Shown here in pieces: positions 23,716-30,844 of a stretch of DNA of 34,721 bases. Each line of letters opens with the position of its first letter. The stretch's first letter is position 1. The translations under genes were made by a program, and so were the position numbers. The stretch is from Eubacterium sp. GTDB taxonomy: Bacteria; Bacillota; Clostridia; Eubacteriales; Eubacteriaceae. The notes beneath the pieces are model-generated. The model saw only the letters and a program-made list of their open reading frames with translations. It made no database searches and was not told the origin of the DNA. The stretch lies in NCBI GenBank assembly GCA_030524435.1, contig JAUNGS010000021.1, positions 1-34,721 of the forward strand, in the 5' to 3' direction.

Positions 23716-23743
23716 ATTATACCATATTCCTGTGACAATGCAA
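23716..23743 (-). promoter_or_regulatory. Promoter of the DUF512-der operon
   Basis: The minus strand has a consensus TATAAT (23716-23721) and a weak -35, TTGCAT (23738-23743), 16 bases upstream. The TTG start is about 50 bases downstream. Confidence 0.55.
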
Positions 23744-23749
23744 AAATTT

Positions 23750-23799
23750 GGCAAAAAGAAATCCGGTCTCCGCCTAAAATTCAGGCAGAGACCGGATTT
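23750..23799 (-). terminator. fur terminator
   Basis: A 17-bp stem (23759-23775 with 23783-23799) with one G-U pair in the minus-strand RNA is followed there by TTTCTTTTT. It lies 20 bases after the fur stop. Confidence 0.9.
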
Positions 23800-23818
23800 G
23801 ACTGCTGGTTTATGGCAT

Positions 23819-24238
23819 CTAGGCCGTTCTGGAGTGCAGGGAAAGATCCAGATGATCCAAGGACAGGCCCTCGGGCAGCTTCTTGCTGAGGTAGTCCTTT
23901 AAGAGCACCTCCAGATCATCGTCGAAATAATCTTCGATGAGGTTTGTCTCTTTATTGTAAATATGAACGTGGAAATGGGTTTTGGCGTCGAAGCGCATAA
24001 CCTCATTGTGGTCGTGCAGCTTGTGAATCAATCCCTTTTCCTCAAAGGTCTCAAGAATATTGTAAATGGTTCCCACGGACATGATGCTGCCTTCCTCTTG
24101 AAGCTGGTCCATCAGCATCTCGGCACTCGGGTGATCGTCTCTCTCTGTCAATACCTTGAGAACGCTGATTCTCTGAGGCGTAGCCTTGAGGCCTACGTTT
24201 TTGATTCGCTCGCGGTAACCTTGTAAATCTGTTTTCAT
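23819..24238 (-). CDS. Fur/PerR-family regulator without cysteines
   Basis: A 139-residue Fur-family regulator. The DNA-binding helix region LKATPQRISVLKVLTERDDH and the SVGTIYNILETFEEKGLIHK segment are canonical, and HDHN and HFHVHIYN hold the histidines of the metal site. The usual C-terminal CxxC pairs that bind structural zinc are missing; there is no cysteine in the whole protein. The ATG is downstream of a consensus promoter overlapped by a Fur-like palindrome, so it probably represses itself. It could be Fur, PerR or a related member; the sequence does not decide. Confidence 0.88.
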   Translation of the reverse strand: MKTDLQGYRERIKNVGLKATPQRISVLKVLTERDDHPSAEMLMDQLQEEGSIMSVGTIYNILETFEEKGLIHKLHDHNEVMRFDAKTHFHVHIYNKETNLIEDYFDDDLEVLLKDYLSKKLPEGLSLDHLDLSLHSRTA

Positions 24239-24261
24239 CTCTTGAAAAACTCCTACTTATC

Positions 24262-24278
24262 TAATAATGATTCTATTA
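24262..24278. promoter_or_regulatory. Fur-like operator of fur
   Basis: TAATAATGATTCTATTA is a partial palindrome that overlaps the -10 box of the fur promoter. It shares ATAATGATTCT with the feoA upstream site at 8831-8852. Confidence 0.6.
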
Positions 24279-24303
24279 TAAGAAATTGTCACAGGCTTGT
24301 CAA
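24275..24303 (-). promoter_or_regulatory. fur promoter
   Basis: The minus strand has a consensus TTGACA (24298-24303), a 17-base spacer and a consensus TATAAT (24275-24280). This is among the strongest promoters in the window and needs repression. Confidence 0.85.
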
Positions 24304-24334
24304 GTTATCCTTAAAGGGTCCTAAGGTTAAAGCT

Positions 24335-26704
24335 TTAAAGCTCGACCACCGTGACGCCGGAGCCCCCCTCGTTGGGCGCTCCCAGCCTGAAGCCGGTCAC
24401 CAGCTGATTATCCTTAAGGTAGGCGTGGATTACCTGGCGCAGCTTGCCGGTGCCCTTGCCGTGGACGATCATCAGCTGATGGGTGCCCGACAGCACCGCG
24501 TCGCTGATCATCTTATCCACCAGGTACAGCGATTCTTCGCCGTTTTTCCCCCGAAGATCCAGCTTGGTGTCCATGACGTGGCGGTCCACCGCCTTGTAAG
24601 TCACCTGCTTGGCCTTGGGTTTGGCGATGGCCTTGGAGCGGGCGAGGTCCTCGACGCCCACCTTGAGCTTCATGATATCCGCCTGAACCTGAACCTGGTT
24701 GTCCTTGGGGATGACCTTTAGGACCTCGGCCTCCTTGCGCAGGCTCTTGATGTAAACCTTCATCCCCGGCTTGAGCTCATCCACCGTGAGTTCCTCCTCG
24801 ACCTCGGGCCTGGCCACCTTGTAGATATCGAAGATGCTCTTTTCCTGATCCTTGATGCGGCGGCGCAGGGACTCCAGCTTTTTATTGTCCTTGACCTCCT
24901 TGGCCGTGGTCTCCTGGATGTACCGGATTTCTTTGTAGATCTCCTCGGTTTCCTTCCGGGTGGACGAAACGATATGGCTGGCCTCCTCCTGGGCACGCTC
25001 CAGCATGGCTTCACTTTCCCTATGGATGCGCTCCCGCTCTTTCTGGGCTTCTTCCTTAAGGACGGCTATTTCCTGGCGCAGGCGGCGGATTTCGTCGTGC
25101 TCCGCCTCGGTTTGACGGCGTTTTTCCTCAATCTTCGTCAGGGTTTCCTCGAAACGGATGGCCTCACTGTCGATGATCCTCTTGGAGGCGTCGATGATCT
25201 CCGAGGGCAGCCCCAGCCGTTTGGCGATCTCAAAAGCGTTGGATTTCCCCGGGATGCCGATGAGCAGCCTGAAGGTAGGCCTTAAGGTCTCCACATCAAA
25301 TTCCACCGAGGCGTTGACGACGCCCTCGGTGACCAGGGCATACTCCTTGAGCTCGCTGTAATGGGTGGTGGACACGCTGACGACCCCGCGGCTGTGGAGG
25401 GCGTCCAGCACCGAGATGGCCAGGGCCGCCCCCTCGGTGGGGTCGGTGCCGGCGCCCAGCTCATCGAAGAGCACCAGGGAACGGCCGTCGGCCTTGGCCA
25501 TGATATCCACGATATTTTTCATATGGGAGGAGAAGGTACTCAGGCTCTGCTCGATGCTCTGCTCGTCGCCGATGTCGGCGTAGATGTCCGGGAAGATTCT
25601 GGTGCTGCTGCCCTCCCGCACAGGGATAAAGAGGCCCGACTGGGCCATGAGGCTCAAGAGGCCGATGGTTTTTAAGGTAACCGTCTTCCCCCCGGTGTTG
25701 GGCCCGGTGATGATCATGGTGCCGATGCCCTCGGCCATGACGATGTCCGAGGCCACAGCGGCCTTGGCGTCGATTAAGGGATGGCGGGCCTTGAGCAGGT
25801 GAATCTGTCCGTCCTCGGACACCTGAACCGACACCCCGCCGAGGCTTAAACCGTACTTGCCCTTGCCAAACTGGAAATCCAAGTGCACCAGAATGTCGTA
25901 ATTGGTAATGATCTCCTCCTTGTAGGCTGCGGCCTTTTCCGAAAGATCCTTGAGAATTCTGGTGATTTCCTTTTCCTCCTCGGCGGCCAGCACCTTGAGG
26001 TCATTGTTTAATTCCACCACCGACAGGGGCTCGATGAACAGGGTGGCCCCGCTGGCGGAGCGGTCCAGCACGATGCCGGGAATCTGACTTCTGTACTCCT
26101 GCTTCACCGGAACCACGTAACGGTTGTTGCGTATCGTTATGATTTTGTCTTGCAAATACTTGTCATTATGCGAAGCGGAAATAATGCCGTTGAGCTTATC
26201 GGAGATCCGGGTATTTTTAAAGTTAATCTCCCGGCGAATGCGCGCCAGCTCCGGCGAAGCGTTGTCGGCAATCTCCCCCTCCGAGAGAATCTTTTTCGAG
26301 ATTTCCCGCTCAAAATCCTCGCAGGGGTCCAGATTCCTAAAGTCCTCCTTCAGGTACACCAAGGTCTCCATCTGGGTGTCGTTGTAGTAGTAATTCTCCA
26401 TATCCTTGACCACCCGAAGCAGCGCTGCGATATTCAAAAGCTCTCTGGTAGTCAGCATGGAGCCGATGGCGGCCCGGCGCACGTAATCTCCGGCATTTCT
26501 GATCTCGGCCATGGGGGGCCGGCCATTTCTCATCATCATCTCCACCGTCTCCTCGGTGGTGGCCAGAGCTGTTCTTACGGCTTTTTCCGTGTCCATCGGC
26601 AACAGCTTCTCCGCCATCTCCTTTCCGCCCTCACAGACGCAGAAGCCCCTGAGCTGTGCGATAATTTTGTCGTATTCTAAAACTTTTAGACTGCGTTTGT
26701 CCAT
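24335..26704 (-). CDS. mutS2: Endonuclease MutS2
   Basis: A 789-residue MutS2 protein. The ATPase core shows Walker A GPNTGGKT near residue 335, then FDELGAGTDP and STTHYSELK; the coiled-coil stretch near 510-600 is rich in E, R and K; and the C-terminal Smr domain shows LDLRGKNGEES and HGKGTGKLR. MutS2 acts on branched DNA and on stalled or collided ribosomes rather than in mismatch repair. It starts five bases after the U32 peptidase gene, so both are one operon. Confidence 0.97.
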   Translation of the reverse strand: MDKRSLKVLEYDKIIAQLRGFCVCEGGKEMAEKLLPMDTEKAVRTALATTEETVEMMMRNGRPPMAEIRNAGDYVRRAAIGSMLTTRELLNIAALLRVVKDMENYYYNDTQMETLVYLKEDFRNLDPCEDFEREISKKILSEGEIADNASPELARIRREINFKNTRISDKLNGIISASHNDKYLQDKIITIRNNRYVVPVKQEYRSQIPGIVLDRSASGATLFIEPLSVVELNNDLKVLAAEEEKEITRILKDLSEKAAAYKEEIITNYDILVHLDFQFGKGKYGLSLGGVSVQVSEDGQIHLLKARHPLIDAKAAVASDIVMAEGIGTMIITGPNTGGKTVTLKTIGLLSLMAQSGLFIPVREGSSTRIFPDIYADIGDEQSIEQSLSTFSSHMKNIVDIMAKADGRSLVLFDELGAGTDPTEGAALAISVLDALHSRGVVSVSTTHYSELKEYALVTEGVVNASVEFDVETLRPTFRLLIGIPGKSNAFEIAKRLGLPSEIIDASKRIIDSEAIRFEETLTKIEEKRRQTEAEHDEIRRLRQEIAVLKEEAQKERERIHRESEAMLERAQEEASHIVSSTRKETEEIYKEIRYIQETTAKEVKDNKKLESLRRRIKDQEKSIFDIYKVARPEVEEELTVDELKPGMKVYIKSLRKEAEVLKVIPKDNQVQVQADIMKLKVGVEDLARSKAIAKPKAKQVTYKAVDRHVMDTKLDLRGKNGEESLYLVDKMISDAVLSGTHQLMIVHGKGTGKLRQVIHAYLKDNQLVTGFRLGAPNEGGSGVTVVEL

Positions 26705-26709
26705 GATTA

Positions 26710-29100
26710 TTATTCGACTCCTCGTTTGTAATTTCCTTTTGTATAATGCTGATCCTCTGCCCTGGGGAAGCTGACCCTCTGCCCCGAGGCCAGGGCTGCG
26801 TAAAAGCCTGCGATCTCAGCCAGGCGATTTTCATCCTCATCCACGGCGTAGATCCGCCATTCGTCCAGAAATTGCTGGCTTTTCAGCTCCCCGGAAAGGC
26901 AGAGCACATCCCCGTTGTAGATATGGGTGTATCCCCAGGGATCCCGGCGCATTGGAAAGCTGGCTCCCCGGCCATCCTCCAGATGATACCAGGCTCTGTC
27001 TGTGCAGACGGCACAGTGCTTGTGCTCGCAATTGATGAGACAATTGGCGCTGATCATCAGCTCCTGACGGCCATAGACCGGCAGCACCGCCGCGATGTCC
27101 ATCTGGGCCGAGAGGGCCCTGACCTCGCTGCCCCGAAGCTCCGGTGACAGCACCGCCCCCGAAAAGCCCCAGGCCTCAAAGGCCTTGGCCGAAAAGCGGT
27201 TAAAGAAATTCATGCTCTGATCCGCCTCCAGGGGAATATCGTGGGGTTTAAAAATTTCCAAAATTTCAAAATTGGTGACGACGATGCCGTCCATCCCCAG
27301 CTGCAGTATTTCATCCATTTGGGATAAAAGCCCCTTGGACATCTCGGTGGTCATCACCCTGGGGAATCTGAGCCAGGCCCTCCTGTGGGCGCCGTGGATG
27401 CGATGGATCCAGCCCTTTAAAGCGCCTAAATCAGAGAAATCCTCCGCCGGAAGAATCAGCTTCTGGACGTCGGTTTCAAGAAGCCCGTCGACATCAGAAA
27501 GGTTCTGAAGCTGCACAGAGACAAGTGGCAATTCCCTGGGTTTTCTTTCGACGCCTTCCCTGTCCTCGGGCGCCAGAACCACCGGCGCCGCCTCTGAATC
27601 AGCTTTATCCTCCAGGGCTGCAATGGCCGCTCTGCGCAGGGCATTGAGCTGTCCCTTGGACAGAAAGAGGTTTTCCCCGAGAGAGATAGTCAGCGTCTCC
27701 AGCACATAGGGCGTATCTCCAAGGCGGTTAAACTGCTCTAAAACCATGGCTTCCGTCAGCCCCCGTCTTTCAGCCTTCTGGGGAATAATATCGCTGTCAA
27801 AGGCCAGCTTCTTTCCCCCGGCTTCAACGGCTATTTTAACCGGCTTTTGGACGGTGATGTCTATATGCATTTTTAAAGGTATTTTTTCAGGCAGGGGCGG
27901 CTCCGCCTTGGCGGCCTCGGCCAGCCGCGCCATCAAAAGCTTGTCGTAATTTCTATACACCGGCGTGTTTTCCTTAGGCGGCGCCTCCATTAAGACCCGC
28001 ACCCTGGCGCCAAAATCGCTGAGGGCAATCCCCCGGCCCCGGTCATCGGTCATTTTTTGAATGCGGACCCCGGCGCTGCCCGAGGCGCCAAAGGCCAGGC
28101 CATCACCCTGGGCCAGACGAAAGTCCGGCGCCAACCCAATGCACACCGCCCGCTTTTCCCGGCCGACAACCCTGCCCACGGCCACCCCGCGGTTTTTGCC
28201 CACCACGGGGTTGATGATCTCCAGGTCGCCAAAAAGACGACCCTGGGTGAAATCCCGGTTAAAGACCTGGCTTAGGGTGTAGTCGTCCATCTCCCGCTGA
28301 TTCTGCGGCACGCCGTCCAGGGCCTCCCGATAAGCCTTGGTGACGGCATAGACGTACTCCGGCGTTTTCATCCGACCCTCGATTTTCAGAGAATCCACGC
28401 CGCTTTTGATAATTTCTGCCATCCGAGCCTGGGTATTGAGATCTCTGGGGCTAAGCAAAAATCCTTCCTTGATACACTTTCCGCTGCTATTTACAAGGCG
28501 ATAACGCTTTCTGCAGGGCTGGGCGCAGAGACCCCGGTTGCCGCTGCGTCCGCCGATCATACTGCTCATGAGGCATTGTCCCGAAAAGGCGTAACACAGG
28601 GCACCGTGGCAGAAAATCTTCAGCTCCGCCTCGGTGTTTTTTGAAATTTCAGCAACCTCCTCCAGAGCCATCTCCCGGGGAAGCACCACCCGCTCAAAGC
28701 CCAGGCCCTCAAAAAAGCGCACGCCATAGAGACCGTAGACCGAGCCCTGGGTGCTGGTTTGGAGCCTGAACTCTGGAAAGTATTTTTTAAGCAGATAGAT
28801 AAGCCCCGGATCCTGAACGATCAGCCCGTCGATGGCCAGGGTCTTAAAAGAGTTTAAGGCCTCCATCAACTCGGGGATCTCGCTGTCCTTGATTAAAATG
28901 TTAAGGGTCAGGTAGACCTTCACCTTGTATTTTTTACACCAGGCCACGGCCTGGCGCAGCTCCGCCTCGGACATATTTTGGGCATTGCGTCTGGCGTTAA
29001 AGGCGGTGCCGCCAAAATAGACGGCGTCGGCGCCGCCACAGACCGCCGCTCTGATACTTTTAAAGCTGCCCGCCGGGGCCAGCAGTTCGGGAATTTTCAT
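26710..29100 (-). CDS. U32 family peptidase (DUF3656-type)
   Basis: A 796-residue member of peptidase family U32 with the longer, DUF3656-type C-terminus. The barrel begins PELLAPAGSFKSIRAAVCGG, and the conserved cysteine stretch includes FCHGALCYAFSGQCLMSSMI and RGLCAQPCRKRY, likely an iron-sulfur cluster site. Relatives such as RlhA and TrhP hydroxylate RNA bases using prephenate-derived chemistry, so an RNA-modifying role is more probable than proteolysis. The ATG has AGAGGT upstream and a promoter is present. It is translated ahead of mutS2. Confidence 0.92.
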   Translation of the reverse strand: MKIPELLAPAGSFKSIRAAVCGGADAVYFGGTAFNARRNAQNMSEAELRQAVAWCKKYKVKVYLTLNILIKDSEIPELMEALNSFKTLAIDGLIVQDPGLIYLLKKYFPEFRLQTSTQGSVYGLYGVRFFEGLGFERVVLPREMALEEVAEISKNTEAELKIFCHGALCYAFSGQCLMSSMIGGRSGNRGLCAQPCRKRYRLVNSSGKCIKEGFLLSPRDLNTQARMAEIIKSGVDSLKIEGRMKTPEYVYAVTKAYREALDGVPQNQREMDDYTLSQVFNRDFTQGRLFGDLEIINPVVGKNRGVAVGRVVGREKRAVCIGLAPDFRLAQGDGLAFGASGSAGVRIQKMTDDRGRGIALSDFGARVRVLMEAPPKENTPVYRNYDKLLMARLAEAAKAEPPLPEKIPLKMHIDITVQKPVKIAVEAGGKKLAFDSDIIPQKAERRGLTEAMVLEQFNRLGDTPYVLETLTISLGENLFLSKGQLNALRRAAIAALEDKADSEAAPVVLAPEDREGVERKPRELPLVSVQLQNLSDVDGLLETDVQKLILPAEDFSDLGALKGWIHRIHGAHRRAWLRFPRVMTTEMSKGLLSQMDEILQLGMDGIVVTNFEILEIFKPHDIPLEADQSMNFFNRFSAKAFEAWGFSGAVLSPELRGSEVRALSAQMDIAAVLPVYGRQELMISANCLINCEHKHCAVCTDRAWYHLEDGRGASFPMRRDPWGYTHIYNGDVLCLSGELKSQQFLDEWRIYAVDEDENRLAEIAGFYAALASGQRVSFPRAEDQHYTKGNYKRGVE

Positions 29101-29132
29101 AATTTTACCTCTTCTGAAAATGGCTACTGTCT

Positions 29133-29161
29133 ATTATAGCCCAAGCACTGGAAAAAGACAA
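29133..29161 (-). promoter_or_regulatory. Promoter of the U32 peptidase-mutS2 operon
   Basis: The minus strand has TTGTCT (29156-29161), a 17-base spacer and a consensus TATAAT (29133-29138), about 33 bases before the ATG. Confidence 0.65.
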
Positions 29162-29267
29162 AAGCTTTGGGGATAAACTTACTTTTGAAAAGGTGATCAG
29201 CTTCCCATAGACAGACATTTGGGGATAAATCCAGCCACATCGAAGCTTTTCTTTGTTTTTTCAAAAT

Positions 29268-29327
29268 TTAATTATTGAAAATCTCTAGAAACTCTGCTAT
29301 ACTATATTCAAGAATTAATTATTGAAA
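29268..29327 (+). repeat. Direct repeat TTAATTATTGAAA around the HTH promoter
   Basis: The 13-base word TTAATTATTGAAA occurs at 29268-29280 and again at 29315-29327. One copy covers the -35 box and the other the leader before the ribosome site of the HTH gene, a layout that fits an autoregulatory operator. Confidence 0.55.
29275..29303 (+). promoter_or_regulatory. Promoter of the small HTH gene
   Basis: TTGAAA (29275-29280), 17-base spacer and TATACT (29298-29303). Confidence 0.75.
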
Positions 29328-29338
29328 GGAGAACCGCC

Positions 29339-29587
29339 ATGGATCCCTATGAACAAATTCGTCTTTTAGAAAGTCAGCTGGAGGCTAAAAAGGAATATAT
29401 CGCCAAGCTCGAGGCCATCGTTGAACAGCAAAACAGCCGGGGCGCCGGCAGAAAGCGCAAAATCACCGACAAGGAAATCGAGATGATCCGAGGCTACAGA
29501 CAGCGGGGCTATACCTATGCTGAAATCGCTGAAAACTTTGGTATTTCCGTGGGAAGTGTTCACCGGTATTGCAATAATTTAGCTTAA
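29339..29587 (+). CDS. Small coiled-coil helix-turn-helix protein
   Basis: An 82-residue protein. Residues 1-30 form a charged coiled coil (RLLESQLEAKKEYIAKLEAI), followed by a basic linker and a resolvase-like helix-turn-helix (GYTYAEIAENFGISVGSVHR). It probably dimerises and binds DNA. The ATG at 29339 has AAAGGAG before it. Its TAA is the first element of a 51-base terminator repeat that recurs after the toxin gene. No close partner gene is seen. Autoregulation by the direct repeat around its promoter is possible. Confidence 0.85.
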   Translation: MDPYEQIRLLESQLEAKKEYIAKLEAIVEQQNSRGAGRKRKITDKEIEMIRGYRQRGYTYAEIAENFGISVGSVHRYCNNLA

Positions 29588-29635
29588 AAAACAAAGCAGG
29601 ACTTCACTGGAAGCTTCCTGCTTTGCTTTTTTGAC
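29585..29635 (+). terminator. Terminator repeat copy 1
   Basis: A stem of CAAAGCAGGA and TCCTGCTTTG, with inner loop bases, is followed by C and six T. It starts at the stop codon of the HTH gene. 49 of 51 bases match copy 2 at 30277-30327. Confidence 0.9.
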
Positions 29636-29676
29636 TCCTTCCACGGCAGTCGCCATCAATAGAATCGCTATTTTGA

Positions 29677-29705
29677 TTGACAATGTAAACTAAAATATGT
29701 ATTAT
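29677..29705 (+). promoter_or_regulatory. Promoter of the toxin-antitoxin operon
   Basis: Consensus TTGACA (29677-29682), 17-base spacer and TATTAT (29700-29705). Confidence 0.8.
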
Positions 29706-29727
29706 TTAATTGAAAGGCGGTGATTTT

Positions 29728-30000
29728 ATGGCGACTACACCAACGCAAATTAGAATCGATACAGACATCAAAAAACAGGCATCTCAGCTATTTAACGATC
29801 TCGGTCTTGACATGTCAAGCGCCGTTAATCTCTTTCTATATCAGTGTGTCCTTCGTGGCGGCCTTCCTTTTAACGTGGAAATGCCGCATTACAGTCAGCG
29901 CACCCTCAATGCAATGGAAGAAGCACGACGCATTTCCCGTGATCCCAGCATCCAAGGCTACACCAGCATGGAAGAACTTGAAAGAGCTCTGGAGGAATAA
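29728..30000 (+). CDS. RelB/DinJ-type antitoxin
   Basis: A 90-residue ribbon-helix-helix antitoxin. The N-terminal TPTQIRIDTDIKKQASQLFN, followed by DLGLDMSSAVNLFLYQC, is the usual RelB/DinJ DNA-binding strand and helices; the C-terminal acidic helix (SMEELERALEE) would wrap the toxin. The ATG at 29728 follows AAAGGCGGTG; the earlier in-frame TTG is disfavoured. Antitoxins of this type neutralise the toxin and repress their own promoter. The toxin starts on the base after its stop. Confidence 0.93.
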   Translation: MATTPTQIRIDTDIKKQASQLFNDLGLDMSSAVNLFLYQCVLRGGLPFNVEMPHYSQRTLNAMEEARRISRDPSIQGYTSMEELERALEE

Positions 30001-30279
30001 TTGTATAAGCTTAAATTTACTACCACTTATAAAAAAAGCTATAAGCTTATGAAAAAGCGCGGTCTAGATCTCTCTCTTTTAAACGAAGTGGTTGACACAC
30101 TGCGTCAGGGCAAACCCCTTGATGAAAAATATCGGGACCATGGGCTAAGTGGTAAATTTCATGGTTTTCGAGAATGTCATGTCAAACCAGACTGGCTTCT
30201 AGTGTATTTAATTGAACAGGACATCCTAACCCTCACTTTAGTTGATACAGGATCCCATGCTGATATTTTCAATATGTAA
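30001..30279 (+). CDS. YafQ-type mRNA interferase toxin
   Basis: A 92-residue RelE-superfamily toxin of YafQ type. The family blocks are YKLKFTTTYKKSYKLMKKRG, LDEKYRDHGLSGKFHGFREC and the C-terminal TLVDTGSHADIF, where the late histidine is the usual catalytic residue. It would cleave mRNA on the ribosome. It starts at a TTG directly after the antitoxin TAA; the Shine-Dalgarno CTGGAGG is inside the antitoxin gene, so the two are translationally coupled. The stop is followed by the second terminator repeat. Confidence 0.93.
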   Translation: MYKLKFTTTYKKSYKLMKKRGLDLSLLNEVVDTLRQGKPLDEKYRDHGLSGKFHGFRECHVKPDWLLVYLIEQDILTLTLVDTGSHADIFNM

Positions 30280-30327
30280 AAAACAAAGCAGGACTTCACC
30301 CGAAGCTTCCTGCTTTGCTTTTTTGAC
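30277..30327 (+). terminator. Terminator repeat copy 2
   Basis: Same 51-base element as 29585-29635, with two changes in the loop. It starts at the toxin stop codon. On the opposite side is the convergent PsiE-like gene. Confidence 0.9.
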
Positions 30328-30349
30328 GTGGATTCACTGCTTTTAAAAT

Positions 30350-30823
30350 TCAATCTTCTTCCTCGGTTTTCTCTTTGCCCTTGGTCAGCCGGTTGAGAAG
30401 CCCCGCACCCTTTCTGGTTGTCTCCCTATCCTCGGCCTCGCCCTCATCGTCAAAGGTAGAGACGTAGAGATACTTTCTGACGATGAACAGAATGGCGATG
30501 GTGATGATGCCCAAAAGATTTTCAAGGGGTGTGGTGTGCTCCACAATGAGCTGTCTTGCCACCGCAAAGAGCATGACCTCGATGACCGAGCTGGTGGAGT
30601 GCTTGAGGAGCATTTTGAGGAACTCGATGCCGATGAGGGTGCCAAAGGCGTAATCGAGAAAGACGCTGAGCTGGTCGGGACTCTGGTAATTGACGACGTA
30701 GCCCCAGAGACTGAGGACGAGCTCTGCCGCCGACACCGTCACCGCCACGGCGATGAGCAGCGCGATGAACAGCTCCAGGGCCCGGCTAAAAATCAGCAGC
30801 TGTTTTTGAAATTTTTCCCACAT
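30350..30823 (-). CDS. PsiE-like small membrane protein
   Basis: A 157-residue protein with about four helices and a polar, charged C-terminus (EDRETTRKGAG onward). The block GIEFLKMLLKHSTSSVIEVM and the helix end AILFIVRKYLYVS recall phosphate-starvation-inducible PsiE-type proteins, although the match is weak. The ATG at 30823 follows AGGAAGGAAA. It lies 21 bases after the glycosyltransferase gene stop and probably ends that operon. Function unknown. Confidence 0.6.
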   Translation of the reverse strand: MWEKFQKQLLIFSRALELFIALLIAVAVTVSAAELVLSLWGYVVNYQSPDQLSVFLDYAFGTLIGIEFLKMLLKHSTSSVIEVMLFAVARQLIVEHTTPLENLLGIITIAILFIVRKYLYVSTFDDEGEAEDRETTRKGAGLLNRLTKGKEKTEEED

Positions 30824-30844
30824 ATGATTTCCTTCCTAAATTTC

